The translations under genes were made by a program, and so were the position numbers. 63,788 nt of DNA, taken from contig JBCCBV010000020.1 of assembly GCA_039033855.1 (NCBI GenBank), positions 1 through 63,788 on the forward strand. Direction: 5' to 3'. The notes below the pieces were generated by a model. That model did not search any database, was not told the origin of the DNA, and saw only the letters and a list, made by a program, of their open reading frames with translations. How positions within the stretch are numbered: position 1 is the stretch's first letter; the number at the start of each line of letters is the position of its first letter. The DNA comes from JBCCBV01 sp039033855. Lineage in GTDB: Bacteria > Planctomycetota > Phycisphaerae > Phycisphaerales > Phycisphaeraceae. This document shows positions 50,106-60,446 of this stretch, one piece after another.

Positions 50106-52961
50106 ATGGCGCAGGTTTCTTTCGACGGACAGAGTTTAGCGCTCGACGGCCGGCGCCTGTGGCTGCTGTCCGGCGAGATCGATTTTACCGCCGCCACCGC
50201 CGACCAGTGGCCCGCGCTCTTGGCCACCGCCCGCCAGGCCGGCCTGAACACCATCGCCACCCGCGTGGCCTGGCACGACCACGAGGCCCAGCCCGGCCGG
50301 TTCGACTTCACCGGCGACCTGAACCTCCGCCGCTTCGTCGAACTCGCCGCCGACGAAGGCCTTTGGGTCATCCTGCGCCCCGGCCCGTCGGTGCGCGACG
50401 GCCGCGACCAAGGCGGCATCCCCCCCCACGTTCAACGCGCCAAAGTCGACCGCCGAAGCGGGCCGATGCGCGTGCGCTCCGCGTCGCCGCCGTTCATGGA
50501 AGGCGTCTCGCGCTTCTTCAAGGCCGTGATGGAACAGGTCAAAGACCTGCAAGTCACCACGCCCCTGCCGACGCCGGCGCCGCGCTCGGCGGTGCTGCAC
50601 CGGATCGGTCGCCCGGCCGGCGGCTTCCAGGGCCAAGGCGGCGGCCCGATCTTGCTGGTCCAGGCCGAAGACCGCTGGCACGCCCACAGCCCGCGCGACC
50701 ACGACGGCTACCTCCGGCAGGTCGTCCGCTATCTCCGCGAGAACGGCGTGGAAACCCCCATCGTCGTCGCCAACAACCTCTGGCAACCCGTCGAAGGCGC
50801 TATCGCCGGATGGCACGGCCGCACGGGCTTGACCGCCACCCTGCGACAGCTCGGCGCCGTTCAGCCCGAGGCGCCGCGCTGGGTCATGGAACTCGAACTC
50901 GGCGAGAGCGCCACCCTCGATGAGCCTCTCGGCCCCGTTGAATCCCCGCAAGACCTGCAACGCCGGCTGCTCGGCGTGGTGTCGGCCGGTGGGCAGTTCA
51001 ACCTCGACCCGTTCCTGGCCGGCGCCCGGTTTGGCCTTGCGCAAGGCCGGCGCACCGGCGGGCCCGCGCGCTTCACCCTGCCCGCTCGCGGGAATGGCGC
51101 CGCGCTCGACGATTCCGGTCAACCCACCGACCTGCTGGCGCCAATCCGCCGGGTCGCCCACTTCGCCACCCACTTCGGGCCCCTGCTGGCGTCGCTTGGG
51201 CACGAAAACCCCCGAGCCGTACTCAGCCCGCAGGCGCCGTCGAACGGGCTGTCGGTCGTGCACGAGTCGGGCGCGATGGGCGAGCTCATCACCCTTTCGC
51301 GCAGCGACGACCACACCGCCGAGTCCGCCCGTTTGCTGCTGCCCAGCGGACTCGAACTCGACATCCCGCTGGGCGACGAACGCTCGGCGTGGACCGTGCT
51401 CGACGCCAAGCTCGGCACCGTGGCCACGCTCGACTACACCGCGTTCCGGCCGCTGGCGTTTGTCGACGACAAGCTGCTGGTCCTCTACGGGCCGGCCGGG
51501 TCCACCGGCGTGGTCGGCATCGAGGGCGAACACCTCGAACTCCAAGCCCCCACCGGCAGGTCCCCGGTCGTCGAAACGCTCCAAGGCATCACCGTCGTCC
51601 TGCTGAGCGCCGAACAAGCCGACGCCTTCGTGCTCGATCCCGACGGCCTGAAGATCGGCGCGCTGGCCACCGACCCCCAAGGCGCCCCCGTGCCCGCCGA
51701 AGGGGTAGGCAGCCTCAAGCAGGTCCAACCCGACGGGAAAACCAAGACTCTCCGGCTGCGCAAGCCGCACGTCGCCGCTGCGCCCGCGCTGGGCGACTGG
51801 TCCTCGGCCGACCTGAGCGCGTTGTGGACCGGCGAAAGCGACGCCTACGCCCCGCTCGACCGGGCCGATGCGCTGGGGCTCGCGGTCAAGCCTGCCGTTA
51901 CCGCACGCGGCTACCTGGCCCTGCGCATGGACGCGCCCAAAGCCGCCAACGGCAAGACGCTCGCGCCCCGCGCCGGGGACCGGCTGCACGTTTTCGTCAA
52001 AGGCGCGCGCAAGGCGATCCTTGGCATCGGCCCGGACGCTGAACTCGGCCCGATCTCGCTGCGCCTGGCCGCGGGCCCGGTGGTCACGCTGGTCGATGCC
52101 CTCGGGCGGTACGACGACGGCTCGGATCAGGGCATGGACACCAAAGGACTCGGCGCCGGCCTGCGCCACGCCAAACCGCTGAGCCTGGGCAAGACCAAGG
52201 TCGAAGCGTCGCGCAAGCCCGACCCGTTCGCCCTGCCCGGCTACCACGCCGGCGCACGGCAAGGCGAGGTCGGCCCCGCCGAGCAACTGACCTGGACGCT
52301 GAGCGCTACCGCCGGCAAAGATGTGTTGGTGCGCGTGCAAGGCCTGCCCTGCCGGGCCGTGCTCACCCTCAACGACGCCCCCGTCGCCTACCTGGGCGGC
52401 GCGGTGTCCGGGCAGCACACCGAACTCGTCTGGACCGCCGAGAAGGAAGCCGCCCTGACCCCGGGCAAGAACACGCTCCGGCTGGAGCTCTTCGAAACGC
52501 TCACACAGACCGGGCGCACGGCCGCCCAACTTGCGGCCTGCGTCACGGCGTTTTCGTTGTCGGCGCCGCTAGGCGACCCGGCCACGCTGCACTTCGCCCC
52601 GATCGAAACGGCCCCCGACGCCGACGACTTCGCCCCGCTGGCCAAATCGGCCCGCCCGGCCGACGCGCCGACCTGGTTCGCCGCCGACTTCGACACCCCC
52701 GAAGGCCACGCCCCGGTTTACGTCAGCCTCCAAGGCATGACCAAGGGCCTGATCGAGCTCAACGGACGCCTCGTGGGCCGGTACTGGCACGCCGGCGCCG
52801 ACGGCAAGCCCCTGGGCCCGCAGCAGCGCTATCTCCTGCCCCGCGGGTGGATGAACGACGACGCGCCCAACCGGCTCTGCCTGTTCGATGAGCACGGCCG
52901 TCACCCGCGCAAAGTCGCTTTGACCACCGACCCCGGCGGCGCATTCGCTTCTGCCCGTTAA
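50106..52961 (+). CDS. GH35 beta-galactosidase-like protein lacking the acid/base Glu
   Basis: 951 residues. The N-terminal TIM barrel matches GH35: LWLLSGEIDFTAATADQWPA, GLNTIATRVAWHDHE, FVELAADEGLWVILRPGPS. The C-terminal jelly roll is also family-typical (GLIELNGRLVGRYWHAGAD, then GPQQRYLLPRGWMND). At the acid/base site the usual VQVENEYG reads VQAEDRWH (185-192), replacing the catalytic Glu with Arg190. The family's ICAEW(D/E)FGG after RPGP reads VRDGRDQGG. A Glu (262) remains near the nucleophile position in MELELGES. It may be a carbohydrate-binding or scaffold protein rather than a galactosidase. No signal peptide is seen. Confidence 0.82.
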   Translation: MAQVSFDGQSLALDGRRLWLLSGEIDFTAATADQWPALLATARQAGLNTIATRVAWHDHEAQPGRFDFTGDLNLRRFVELAADEGLWVILRPGPSVRDGRDQGGIPPHVQRAKVDRRSGPMRVRSASPPFMEGVSRFFKAVMEQVKDLQVTTPLPTPAPRSAVLHRIGRPAGGFQGQGGGPILLVQAEDRWHAHSPRDHDGYLRQVVRYLRENGVETPIVVANNLWQPVEGAIAGWHGRTGLTATLRQLGAVQPEAPRWVMELELGESATLDEPLGPVESPQDLQRRLLGVVSAGGQFNLDPFLAGARFGLAQGRRTGGPARFTLPARGNGAALDDSGQPTDLLAPIRRVAHFATHFGPLLASLGHENPRAVLSPQAPSNGLSVVHESGAMGELITLSRSDDHTAESARLLLPSGLELDIPLGDERSAWTVLDAKLGTVATLDYTAFRPLAFVDDKLLVLYGPAGSTGVVGIEGEHLELQAPTGRSPVVETLQGITVVLLSAEQADAFVLDPDGLKIGALATDPQGAPVPAEGVGSLKQVQPDGKTKTLRLRKPHVAAAPALGDWSSADLSALWTGESDAYAPLDRADALGLAVKPAVTARGYLALRMDAPKAANGKTLAPRAGDRLHVFVKGARKAILGIGPDAELGPISLRLAAGPVVTLVDALGRYDDGSDQGMDTKGLGAGLRHAKPLSLGKTKVEASRKPDPFALPGYHAGARQGEVGPAEQLTWTLSATAGKDVLVRVQGLPCRAVLTLNDAPVAYLGGAVSGQHTELVWTAEKEAALTPGKNTLRLELFETLTQTGRTAAQLAACVTAFSLSAPLGDPATLHFAPIETAPDADDFAPLAKSARPADAPTWFAADFDTPEGHAPVYVSLQGMTKGLIELNGRLVGRYWHAGADGKPLGPQQRYLLPRGWMNDDAPNRLCLFDEHGRHPRKVALTTDPGGAFASAR

Positions 52962-53325
52962 CCAGACCCGTTCACCCGCCCCGGCTGACTCTCCTTGCGG
53001 ATGAACCGCGCTCCTTCGTAAAGCCAAGGCGCCGGGATTCTCGTCGGGCGCAACGGCCCAGTCGGCTCAAAATCTCTCTCCGCAACAGCCCCGGATACAA
53101 GCCGTATCCATTCTGTCTGTAAGGGTTTGCGCGGTTTTATCGACTGGTGAAAATAGGGAACCCGCTGCAAGGCCAGATTTTGATGGATTGTTAGCAAAGC
53201 ATTCGTTTACGATAGACATCCGCCGTTTATGTGATTCACTTCGTTCAGCCTTTGCTTGTCGCGGCGCCCGATCGCTCCCCAGCGTGAAACCGCCGCAACG
53301 TGTCTCCGACCGAGGAGGTCTCGCC
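52962..53325 (+). other. Gene-free 364 nt with an AT-richer core
   Basis: No gene is supported. The stretch 53090-53260 is notably AT-richer than its surroundings and includes GTTAGCAAAGC, TTCGTTTACGATAGAC and ATGTGATTCACTTCG; it probably carries the promoter of the next gene, but no -35/-10 pair with correct spacing stands out. GAGGAGG at about 53311-53317 is a strong ribosome-binding site for the ATG at 53326. Confidence 0.4.
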
Positions 53326-54012
53326 ATGCTGCAACGGATGCTCGCTTACTCCACCGCTTCGATCCTCGGCCTGGGCGCCGCGACCACCATCGTGGTCGCC
53401 CACCAGCAGTCCGATGTCGACCAGGCCCGGGCCAGCGCCAACCGCCTGGCCCCGATCGATAACGCCGACGACGCCTCGGCCGACGCCGGCATGGACCTGG
53501 CCCCGCCGATGGTGCTCGACCCCGCTGGGGGCTTTTTCGACCCCGACCCCGGCGCCCCGAGCGCCCAGGAGTTCGACCTGGACTTCGCCGCCGTCGCCTT
53601 CCGCCAAGGCCCACGCGCCAAGGCCCGGCAGATGCAAGGCCTGATCCAAGGCTCGGCCCGCGCCGCCAACGGCGCCCCCCGCCTGGTGTCCGGCGCCCCG
53701 CTGGGCCCGATTGACCTCAGCCGAGAACTCGTCGGCGTCAACGGCCTGGGCGGCGGCTTCGGCCTGTTCGGATCGGGCGGCACCGGCCAAGGCGACGAGC
53801 CCGGACGTAAGGCCGTCGAGGCCGTCGTGCTCGTCCCCGAGCAAGAGGTCCCCGAAGACCACATGCCGCCGCTGGACCCCGAAGAACCCGACCACGAAAC
53901 CGAAACGCCCACCCACTCCGACCCCGAAGTGGCGCTGGTCCCCAGCCCGTCGGCGGCTTTGGCCGGCCTGATCGGACTCGGCGCCATGAGCCTGCGTCGC
54001 CGACGCGACTAA
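53326..54012 (+). CDS. Small exported protein with PEP-CTERM-like tail
   Basis: 228 residues, starting at the ATG behind a good ribosome-binding site (GAGGAGG). A signal-like segment (MLAYSTASILGLGAATTIVVA) is followed by an Asp/Ala/Pro-rich, low-complexity body with a Gly-rich centre (LGGGFGLFGSGGTGQG). The end reads LVPSPSAALAGLIGLGAMSL then RRRRD: a VPxP motif, hydrophobic helix and Arg cluster, as in PEP-CTERM sorting tags. Probably exported and processed at the surface. No recognisable domain; function unknown. Confidence 0.7.
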   Translation: MLQRMLAYSTASILGLGAATTIVVAHQQSDVDQARASANRLAPIDNADDASADAGMDLAPPMVLDPAGGFFDPDPGAPSAQEFDLDFAAVAFRQGPRAKARQMQGLIQGSARAANGAPRLVSGAPLGPIDLSRELVGVNGLGGGFGLFGSGGTGQGDEPGRKAVEAVVLVPEQEVPEDHMPPLDPEEPDHETETPTHSDPEVALVPSPSAALAGLIGLGAMSLRRRRD

Positions 54013-54057
54013 GCCCGGCCCGCGGTTCTCTACGACGCCCACTTGGCGACCTCGGCC

Positions 54058-54086
54058 TTGTTCGGCCGGACCCCGGGGGCTATCCT
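54058..54086 (+). promoter_or_regulatory. Promoter of the cimA leader transcript
   Basis: TTGTTC (54058-54063), exactly 17 nt, TATCCT (54081-54086). The predicted transcription start falls at about 54093, the G of the leader-ORF GTG, so the leader peptide mRNA would be leaderless. Confidence 0.6.
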
Positions 54087-54092
54087 CGCCCC

Positions 54093-54152
54093 GTGACCCC
54101 TTCGTCCCGCGCGATTGAGATCGGCCCGATTACGCCCTGCACCCTGTGGTAG
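54093..54152 (+). CDS. Candidate Ile-rich leader peptide upstream of cimA
   Basis: 19-codon ORF starting GTG and encoding SSRAIEIGPITPCTLW before TAG. Three of 19 residues are Ile (codons 8, 10 and 13, ATT-ATC-ATT), an enrichment that makes sense ahead of a gene for the first committed step of the citramalate route to isoleucine. It begins at the predicted transcription start and is followed 34 nt later by an intrinsic terminator, the layout of transcription attenuation. That it is translated is inference. Confidence 0.5.
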   Translation: MTPSSRAIEIGPITPCTLW

Positions 54153-54186
54153 GTGGTCCGCCGATCTTCTTGTTTGACCCGGATCG

Positions 54187-54218
54187 ACGCCCCGCCTTAC
54201 CGCGGGGCGTTTTTCTTT
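54187..54218 (+). terminator. Intrinsic terminator/attenuator ahead of cimA
   Basis: Nine-bp perfect stem ACGCCCCGC (54187-54195) with GCGGGGCGT (54202-54210), 6-nt loop, then TTTTTCTTT. It lies between the leader ORF and the cimA ATG (54259), so full-length cimA transcription requires read-through. Upstream, GATCGG (leader, around 54119), CCGATC (around 54160) and GATCG (54182-54186) offer alternative pairings that could form a competing structure. Confidence 0.8.
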
Positions 54219-54258
54219 GCCCGCCCACCTCATTGCCTGCCGACTGCGACTCTTAGCC

Positions 54259-55953
<1,695 letters not shown>

Positions 55954-55965
55954 TCCGATCCCCCC

Positions 55966-56301
55966 TCACCCCGCGAGATAGCATTGGGCGCCGACCGGCG
56001 CCAACTGGGCGGCCTCGAGCATCGAACGCAACTGCCCGCGCTCGCCCGGGCTCATCGCGGGAAACCGCAGCGCGACCTCGTGCCGGAACAGCCCGACGGG
56101 TTCGATGCGCACCACCTGGGCGTCAATCGCCACCAGCACGCCGTCCTGCCAGAACCGCAACGGCAGCGTCTGCCCCACGACTACCCGCAGGCGACCCTTG
56201 CAGTAGACCGCGGCCCCATCCAGAGACAGGTCCATCACCTCGCCCAGTTCAGTGCGGAGGCCGGGCACTTGGACGCGGGGCGATTGTCGGCGGTCGGCCA
56301 T
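55966..56301 (-). CDS. PilZ-domain protein
   Basis: 111 residues, a single PilZ domain. The c-di-GMP-binding signature is present: RRQSPR (Arg5-x3-Arg9) and DLSLDGAAV (Asp24-x-Ser26-x-x-Gly29), followed by a beta-barrel with GQTLPLRFWQDGVLVAIDAQ and FRHEVALRF. The start at MADRRQSPR follows GGGGAG at a suitable distance and gives normal family length. It is a likely c-di-GMP receptor; no cyclase, phosphodiesterase or motility gene is adjacent. Confidence 0.85.
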   Translation of the reverse strand: MADRRQSPRVQVPGLRTELGEVMDLSLDGAAVYCKGRLRVVVGQTLPLRFWQDGVLVAIDAQVVRIEPVGLFRHEVALRFPAMSPGERGQLRSMLEAAQLAPVGAQCYLAG

Positions 56302-56780
56302 GCGGCAAGCTCCCCAAAGGGTGGAATACGGGCCGTCCGCGGTGCGCGCACAAGCCCGGCCCACGCCTTATCCATCGGCAAGACCCCACCCGCTGGTTAG
56401 CCGCTCTCGCAGGGTCCGAAACGTCGCTGGCCCGGGCCTCTCTGCCCCTGTCCGCCCCCCGGAAGCCCCCGAACACCGCCATCCGCCCCCATCCGCCTTC
56501 TAGCCGCCCCCCGGCCGACCCAGGCAGGCTGACCACGGTTCGTTTTTCGCCCGGCCTGAGGTATCCTTTACCCAGCACATCCCGGGGCGAGCGAACACCC
56601 GCCAAGCCCCCTAAACTGCCTTAGACGCCTCGCCGGCTGCGGAACCCGGGTCAACGCCCACTACTTTGCGGGCGGTTTGGCTCCGAGAACCCCACGCAAC
56701 GGCCGGGCGTAACGACCGATCACGCCGGCACGTCCGATGCTGTAGAAGCAGGACCGACCGCCGACACCGGGAGCACCACG
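56302..56780. other. 479-nt divergent gap with one candidate promoter
   Basis: No gene is supported. GTATCCTTTACCC at 56561-56573 contains a TATCCT hexamer (56562-56567) like the ones at 54081, 30792 and 57915, preceded at 17 nt by TTCGTT (56539-56544). It could drive the TTG-initiated gene at 56781, leaving a leader of roughly 200 nt. Confidence 0.4.
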
Positions 56781-57878
56781 TTGTTGGACGAATCACTGAC
56801 CCCCTGGGCCGAGCCCGCGCGACGATCCGTCGTCGGCCGTCTCCGCCGCGCCCGCTGGCGCCGCGCCGGCGCCCACGCCGGGCGTTGGGTCCGCAAGCGT
56901 CTGCTGATCGTCGGCACGCTGGGGCTGGCGCTTGGGGTGTTTTCCGTGCACGCCTCGCGCACCCTGCTCGACTCGCCCGACGCCGCCAAGCTGCGGTCGT
57001 TCATGACCGAGGTTGACCGCGACTGGTTCTCCGGCGACTACGACTTCCGCACCCTGACCCGCCTCTACGCCGAGCGCGCCAGCGCTATGGCCACCGTCCG
57101 CCCGTTCGGCGAACCCCTGGTCGACGCCATGGAGCGCATCCGCACCAGCGTGGTCGTCGAACGCTTCTTCCCCGCGTTCACCTGGGATCCCGGCAGCGCC
57201 AACCACTACGAGGTCTTCGCCCAGGGCCCGCTGCACAGCTACCTGCTCCGCAACCAGGAACTCGCCGGCGGCATGTTCGCCGAGCAGCGGCAGGCCATTA
57301 CCGACCCGCTCCGCGAGGGCTGGTGGGCCGCCCAACCGCTCCAAGAAGACCAGATCCGCACCGCCTTCGCCGACGTGGTGGCCCTGGACGCCTCGCCCGA
57401 GATGTTCGAGTTCATCCGCGCCGACATGTCGCGCCTCTACGCCGACCTGCGCCCCCCGGCCGACGCCGCCGACCCCGCGGCCGCCATCGCCCTGGCCAAC
57501 GCCGACCTGCTCCAATCCAACCGCCGGATCGAACGCCAGGCCCAACTCCTGTCGACCCAGCTCCGCTTCGGCTCGGACCTCGACGACCTGTCGGTCGATC
57601 AGCAGAACATCGTGCTGGCCAAGCTCGACGACCACGTCCGCGCCGCCGACGCCACGCTCTGGCGGGAGAAGCAGCTGCTCGACTTCGCCGCCGGCATCAT
57701 CGGCGTGCCGCAGGCCACCAACGCCTACGTGAACCTCTGCGTCAAGCCGTTCATGGCCGTACGCACCACGCTGTTCTACGTCGGCCTGCTGCTGATCGTC
57801 GGGTTCTCGATGGCGATCGCCCACCGGGCCCTCGAGCCCGCGCCCCGGCGTGAAGCCGCCCGCGCCTGGGCCCGCTAA
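56781..57878 (+). CDS. Membrane protein of unknown function
   Basis: 365 residues starting TTG behind GGGAG. A basic N-terminal ~38 residues (RRARWRRAGAHAGRW) precede one membrane helix (RLLIVGTLGLALGVFSVHAS, about 40-60). A ~270-residue, largely helical extracytoplasmic domain follows, and a second helix near the C-terminus (TTLFYVGLLLIVGFSMAIAH). It resembles no family I recognise; the topology is that of an envelope-spanning protein with a periplasmic helical domain. Confidence 0.65.
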   Translation: MLDESLTPWAEPARRSVVGRLRRARWRRAGAHAGRWVRKRLLIVGTLGLALGVFSVHASRTLLDSPDAAKLRSFMTEVDRDWFSGDYDFRTLTRLYAERASAMATVRPFGEPLVDAMERIRTSVVVERFFPAFTWDPGSANHYEVFAQGPLHSYLLRNQELAGGMFAEQRQAITDPLREGWWAAQPLQEDQIRTAFADVVALDASPEMFEFIRADMSRLYADLRPPADAADPAAAIALANADLLQSNRRIERQAQLLSTQLRFGSDLDDLSVDQQNIVLAKLDDHVRAADATLWREKQLLDFAAGIIGVPQATNAYVNLCVKPFMAVRTTLFYVGLLLIVGFSMAIAHRALEPAPRREAARAWAR

Positions 57879-57927
57879 GCCCCGCGCACCCAGCAGAACC
57901 CCGCCGACGCGCGGTATCCTTCCCGAC

Positions 57928-58320
57928 GTGCTCAAGCTCGAAGACCGCGCACGCTGCCCCGGCTGCAACGCCTACATGGCGTCCGGCTACCTGTCCGTCT
58001 CGCAGGGCCTGCGCTTCATCCGCAACCACGACCACCGCAACACGCCCATGGCCGAGCACCTGCCCGGCACCCACGCCGTGCTGCGCTCCAACCGCCTGCC
58101 CGCCTGGAAGTGCGCCGCCTGCGAGGCCGTGCTCTTCCGCTACGGGCGCAAACTCCAGCGCGAACTCGAACGCTCCGGCGCCTTCGACCGCGAACACCGC
58201 GAAGCCGCGGCGCTCGCCTCCCTCCAAACCCCCGAAAACCCCGACGGCGAATCGGACCCCGACGCGCTCGACACCGACCCCGCCAACCCCAGCGGGCCGC
58301 GCAAGCCGTCGGACACGTAA
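57928..58320 (+). CDS. Zinc-ribbon protein of unknown function
   Basis: 130 residues from a GTG. The first ~80 residues hold CPGCNAYMASGYL and KCAACEAVLFRYGRK, a two-CxxC zinc ribbon resembling small DUF6487-like proteins; the rest is an acidic, Pro/Asp-rich tail. TATCCT (57915-57920) lies 7 nt before the GTG, so the message is probably leaderless and the longer open frame upstream is not used. Confidence 0.65.
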   Translation: MLKLEDRARCPGCNAYMASGYLSVSQGLRFIRNHDHRNTPMAEHLPGTHAVLRSNRLPAWKCAACEAVLFRYGRKLQRELERSGAFDREHREAAALASLQTPENPDGESDPDALDTDPANPSGPRKPSDT

Positions 58321-58407
58321 CGCCGACAACGCCCTCTTCACCCAAAGCCACCGCAGACCTCGCACGGCACGGCCGCAGAATCACTCTCGACTTTCCAAGT
58401 CTATCGC

Positions 58408-59505
58408 TCAGCCGACCGGCGTCGGCCGAGCAAAGGCGACCCCCAGCGACTCGGCCAACTGCGCGAACTCCTGCGCTTCGGCCTCGGTAAACACCAGCCC
58501 GCCCAGCGACCGGCTGCGCTGTGCCGCCCGGTGCTCCAGCTCGCCCGGCAGCAGGCATCGCCCCGTCTCCCGGTTGCCGTGGCCCATCACATCATCCACT
58601 ACGGCCCGCAGGTTGGCTTCCAAATCGCGCCCCTGAGCGAAGGCCCCCGCGCCCAGCGCTTCGGGCCGTATCGCCTGAAAATAGAAGCAAGGCGAGGTCT
58701 TTTCGCCCTCCGGCGCACGCTCTGGCCGGCAACGCAGCGTCGGCAGCGAACCCCCGATGCACGCTGCGATCAACTCATTGGCCAGTGCCATCCCGTAGCC
58801 CTTGTGACGCCCAAACGGCAAGAGCGCCGCCACCGCATTCGGGTCATCTGTGGGCCGGCCCTGCGCATCCACCGCGGCGTCGGGCGGCAGCCGCCCGCCC
58901 TCGCGCCGCATCGCCTGCACACGACCCATCGCCACCGTGCTCGTGGCCCAATCGATGACCACCGGAAAACCGATCGCGCCCTTTGTTGGCAGCCCCAACG
59001 AATGCGGGTTGGTGCCCAGCGTCGGATAGACCCCGCCGAACGGCGCCACCTCCGCCAACGCGGCCGTGCACTGCGTGTACGCCACGTACCCACGGCAGGC
59101 CGAGTCGATCACATACCCGCCGCCCCACAAGTAATGAAACGCGTTGTCCACGGTCACGACGCCGACGCCGTAGCGGTCGGCCAGACGCTCGCACTCGGCC
59201 ATCGCCGCGTACGCCACCGCCGGCCCCATCTTCCGGCCCGCGTCCCAAACCCGGCAGGCCTCGAACGGCGTGTCGATCTCACGCACCGCTGCGCCCGGTA
59301 CACAACCCGCAGGCTCGGCGCGCGAACCCATGTGGTCGTCCAGGTGAAGCGCCTTGAGCGCGTGATGCGTGCGCACCCCGTGCAGCGCCGCAGACCGGCA
59401 GAGCCGCGCCGCGTCCGCCGACTCGTCCGCCGAATACCCGCGCGCCACAAACGCCGCCGACACCAGCCGATCGTGCGCCTCAACTTGGATCAGCACATCG
59501 CCCAT
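58408..59505 (-). CDS. Ldh/malate-dehydrogenase-type (Ldh2) oxidoreductase
   Basis: 365 residues of the malate/L-lactate/ureidoglycolate dehydrogenase family (Ldh2), NAD(P)-dependent and unrelated to classical LDH. Signature segments are YSADESADAARLCRSAALHG VRTHHALK, VVTVDNAFHYLWGGGYVIDSA, YPTLGTNPHSLGLPT, PVVIDWATSTVAMGRV and LPFGRHKGYGMALANELIA. Substrate preference cannot be predicted. TAGCAT (59514-59519, minus strand) lies 8 nt before the ATG, with no Shine-Dalgarno sequence. Convergent with the zinc-ribbon gene. Confidence 0.87.
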   Translation of the reverse strand: MGDVLIQVEAHDRLVSAAFVARGYSADESADAARLCRSAALHGVRTHHALKALHLDDHMGSRAEPAGCVPGAAVREIDTPFEACRVWDAGRKMGPAVAYAAMAECERLADRYGVGVVTVDNAFHYLWGGGYVIDSACRGYVAYTQCTAALAEVAPFGGVYPTLGTNPHSLGLPTKGAIGFPVVIDWATSTVAMGRVQAMRREGGRLPPDAAVDAQGRPTDDPNAVAALLPFGRHKGYGMALANELIAACIGGSLPTLRCRPERAPEGEKTSPCFYFQAIRPEALGAGAFAQGRDLEANLRAVVDDVMGHGNRETGRCLLPGELEHRAAQRSRSLGGLVFTEAEAQEFAQLAESLGVAFARPTPVG

Positions 59506-59553
59506 AACCCGAGATGCTACCGGGCAAGCCGTGCACACCCGCCAACCCGCGCG

Positions 59554-60378
59554 TCATTCGGTGGGGGCAGGCGCCTCAGCTTCCGACGATTCCGGGGCCT
59601 TGGCCGGAACGAAGCCGGGCGAACCCACGTCGCCCTGACGGTAGAACCCGCCCGACTGCGCCGTGCGCCCGCCGAGCACCCCGTCGGCCGAGTTGCGCCA
59701 CGCCGTGCCGTCGTCGTTCGAGAGCGCCGGGTCCGCGTTCGGGCCGAACACCGTGGGCAAGAGATAGATGCTCGGACCCCCGCGCCCGTCGGCCGGCCAG
59801 GGCGAGTCGTCGTCGTAATTCACCCGATCCACCAGCACGCCGTCGGATGCGACCAGGTCGAGGATTTCGTTCTTGTCGCTAGGCGAGTTGGCCAGGTTGT
59901 TCAGGCCCTCGGGGCCCCAGGCCGTCAAGCGCACCACCCGGGTCGGACGCGCCAACCCCCACGCCGCGCGGAAGTCGGCTTCGAGCTGTTCGTGCGGGAT
60001 CAGCAGCACCACGCCGCCTGGCGGCATCGGCGGGCCCGGCGGGATCGGCCCGGTGCTGCCGTCCTCATCCCGCAAACGCCAGCCGCGCAAGTCCACCGGC
60101 CGGTCGCCCGCGTTGTATAGCTCAACGTATTCCACGCGATTCGGAATCGCCCGGCGGTCCGGCTCGGTCTCCGGGTCCGGCTGATACCCCTCGCCGCTGA
60201 TCGGGTTGTACATCAGCTCCGTGATCACCACGCCCGGCGCCGCTTCGGGGTCGCCCGCCGGCGCAGGGTCGGGACCCCCGCCCGGCTGCGTAGCCGCAGG
60301 TTGAGCCAAAGCCACCGCCGAAGAGGTGCTCAAAACCGCCGCAAAGCCGAGCCAACTCAAGCCGCGTGACACGCGCAT
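59554..60378 (-). CDS. Exported lamin-tail-domain protein
   Basis: 274 residues. A signal peptide (GLSWLGFAAVLSTSSAVALA, about 6-25) is followed by a Pro/Gly/Ala-rich linker, then a lamin-tail (LTD) domain: VVITELMYNPISGEGYQP, RVEYVELYNAGDRPVDLRGW, RLRDEDGSTGPIPPG and GGVVLLIPHE. LTD modules are immunoglobulin-like folds that, in planctomycetes, sit on secreted or surface proteins. The C-terminal ~80 residues hold DDDSPWPADGRGGPSIYLL and a Pro/Glu/Ser tail. No enzyme domain is attached. It lies 68 nt downstream of rplS. Confidence 0.82.
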   Translation of the reverse strand: MRVSRGLSWLGFAAVLSTSSAVALAQPAATQPGGGPDPAPAGDPEAAPGVVITELMYNPISGEGYQPDPETEPDRRAIPNRVEYVELYNAGDRPVDLRGWRLRDEDGSTGPIPPGPPMPPGGVVLLIPHEQLEADFRAAWGLARPTRVVRLTAWGPEGLNNLANSPSDKNEILDLVASDGVLVDRVNYDDDSPWPADGRGGPSIYLLPTVFGPNADPALSNDDGTAWRNSADGVLGGRTAQSGGFYRQGDVGSPGFVPAKAPESSEAEAPAPTE

Positions 60379-60446
60379 CGCAAAACCCCGTTGTCTTTGT
60401 GGAGGCACACCATCCGCAGGGACACGCCCGGCGCGGGCCGAAACCG

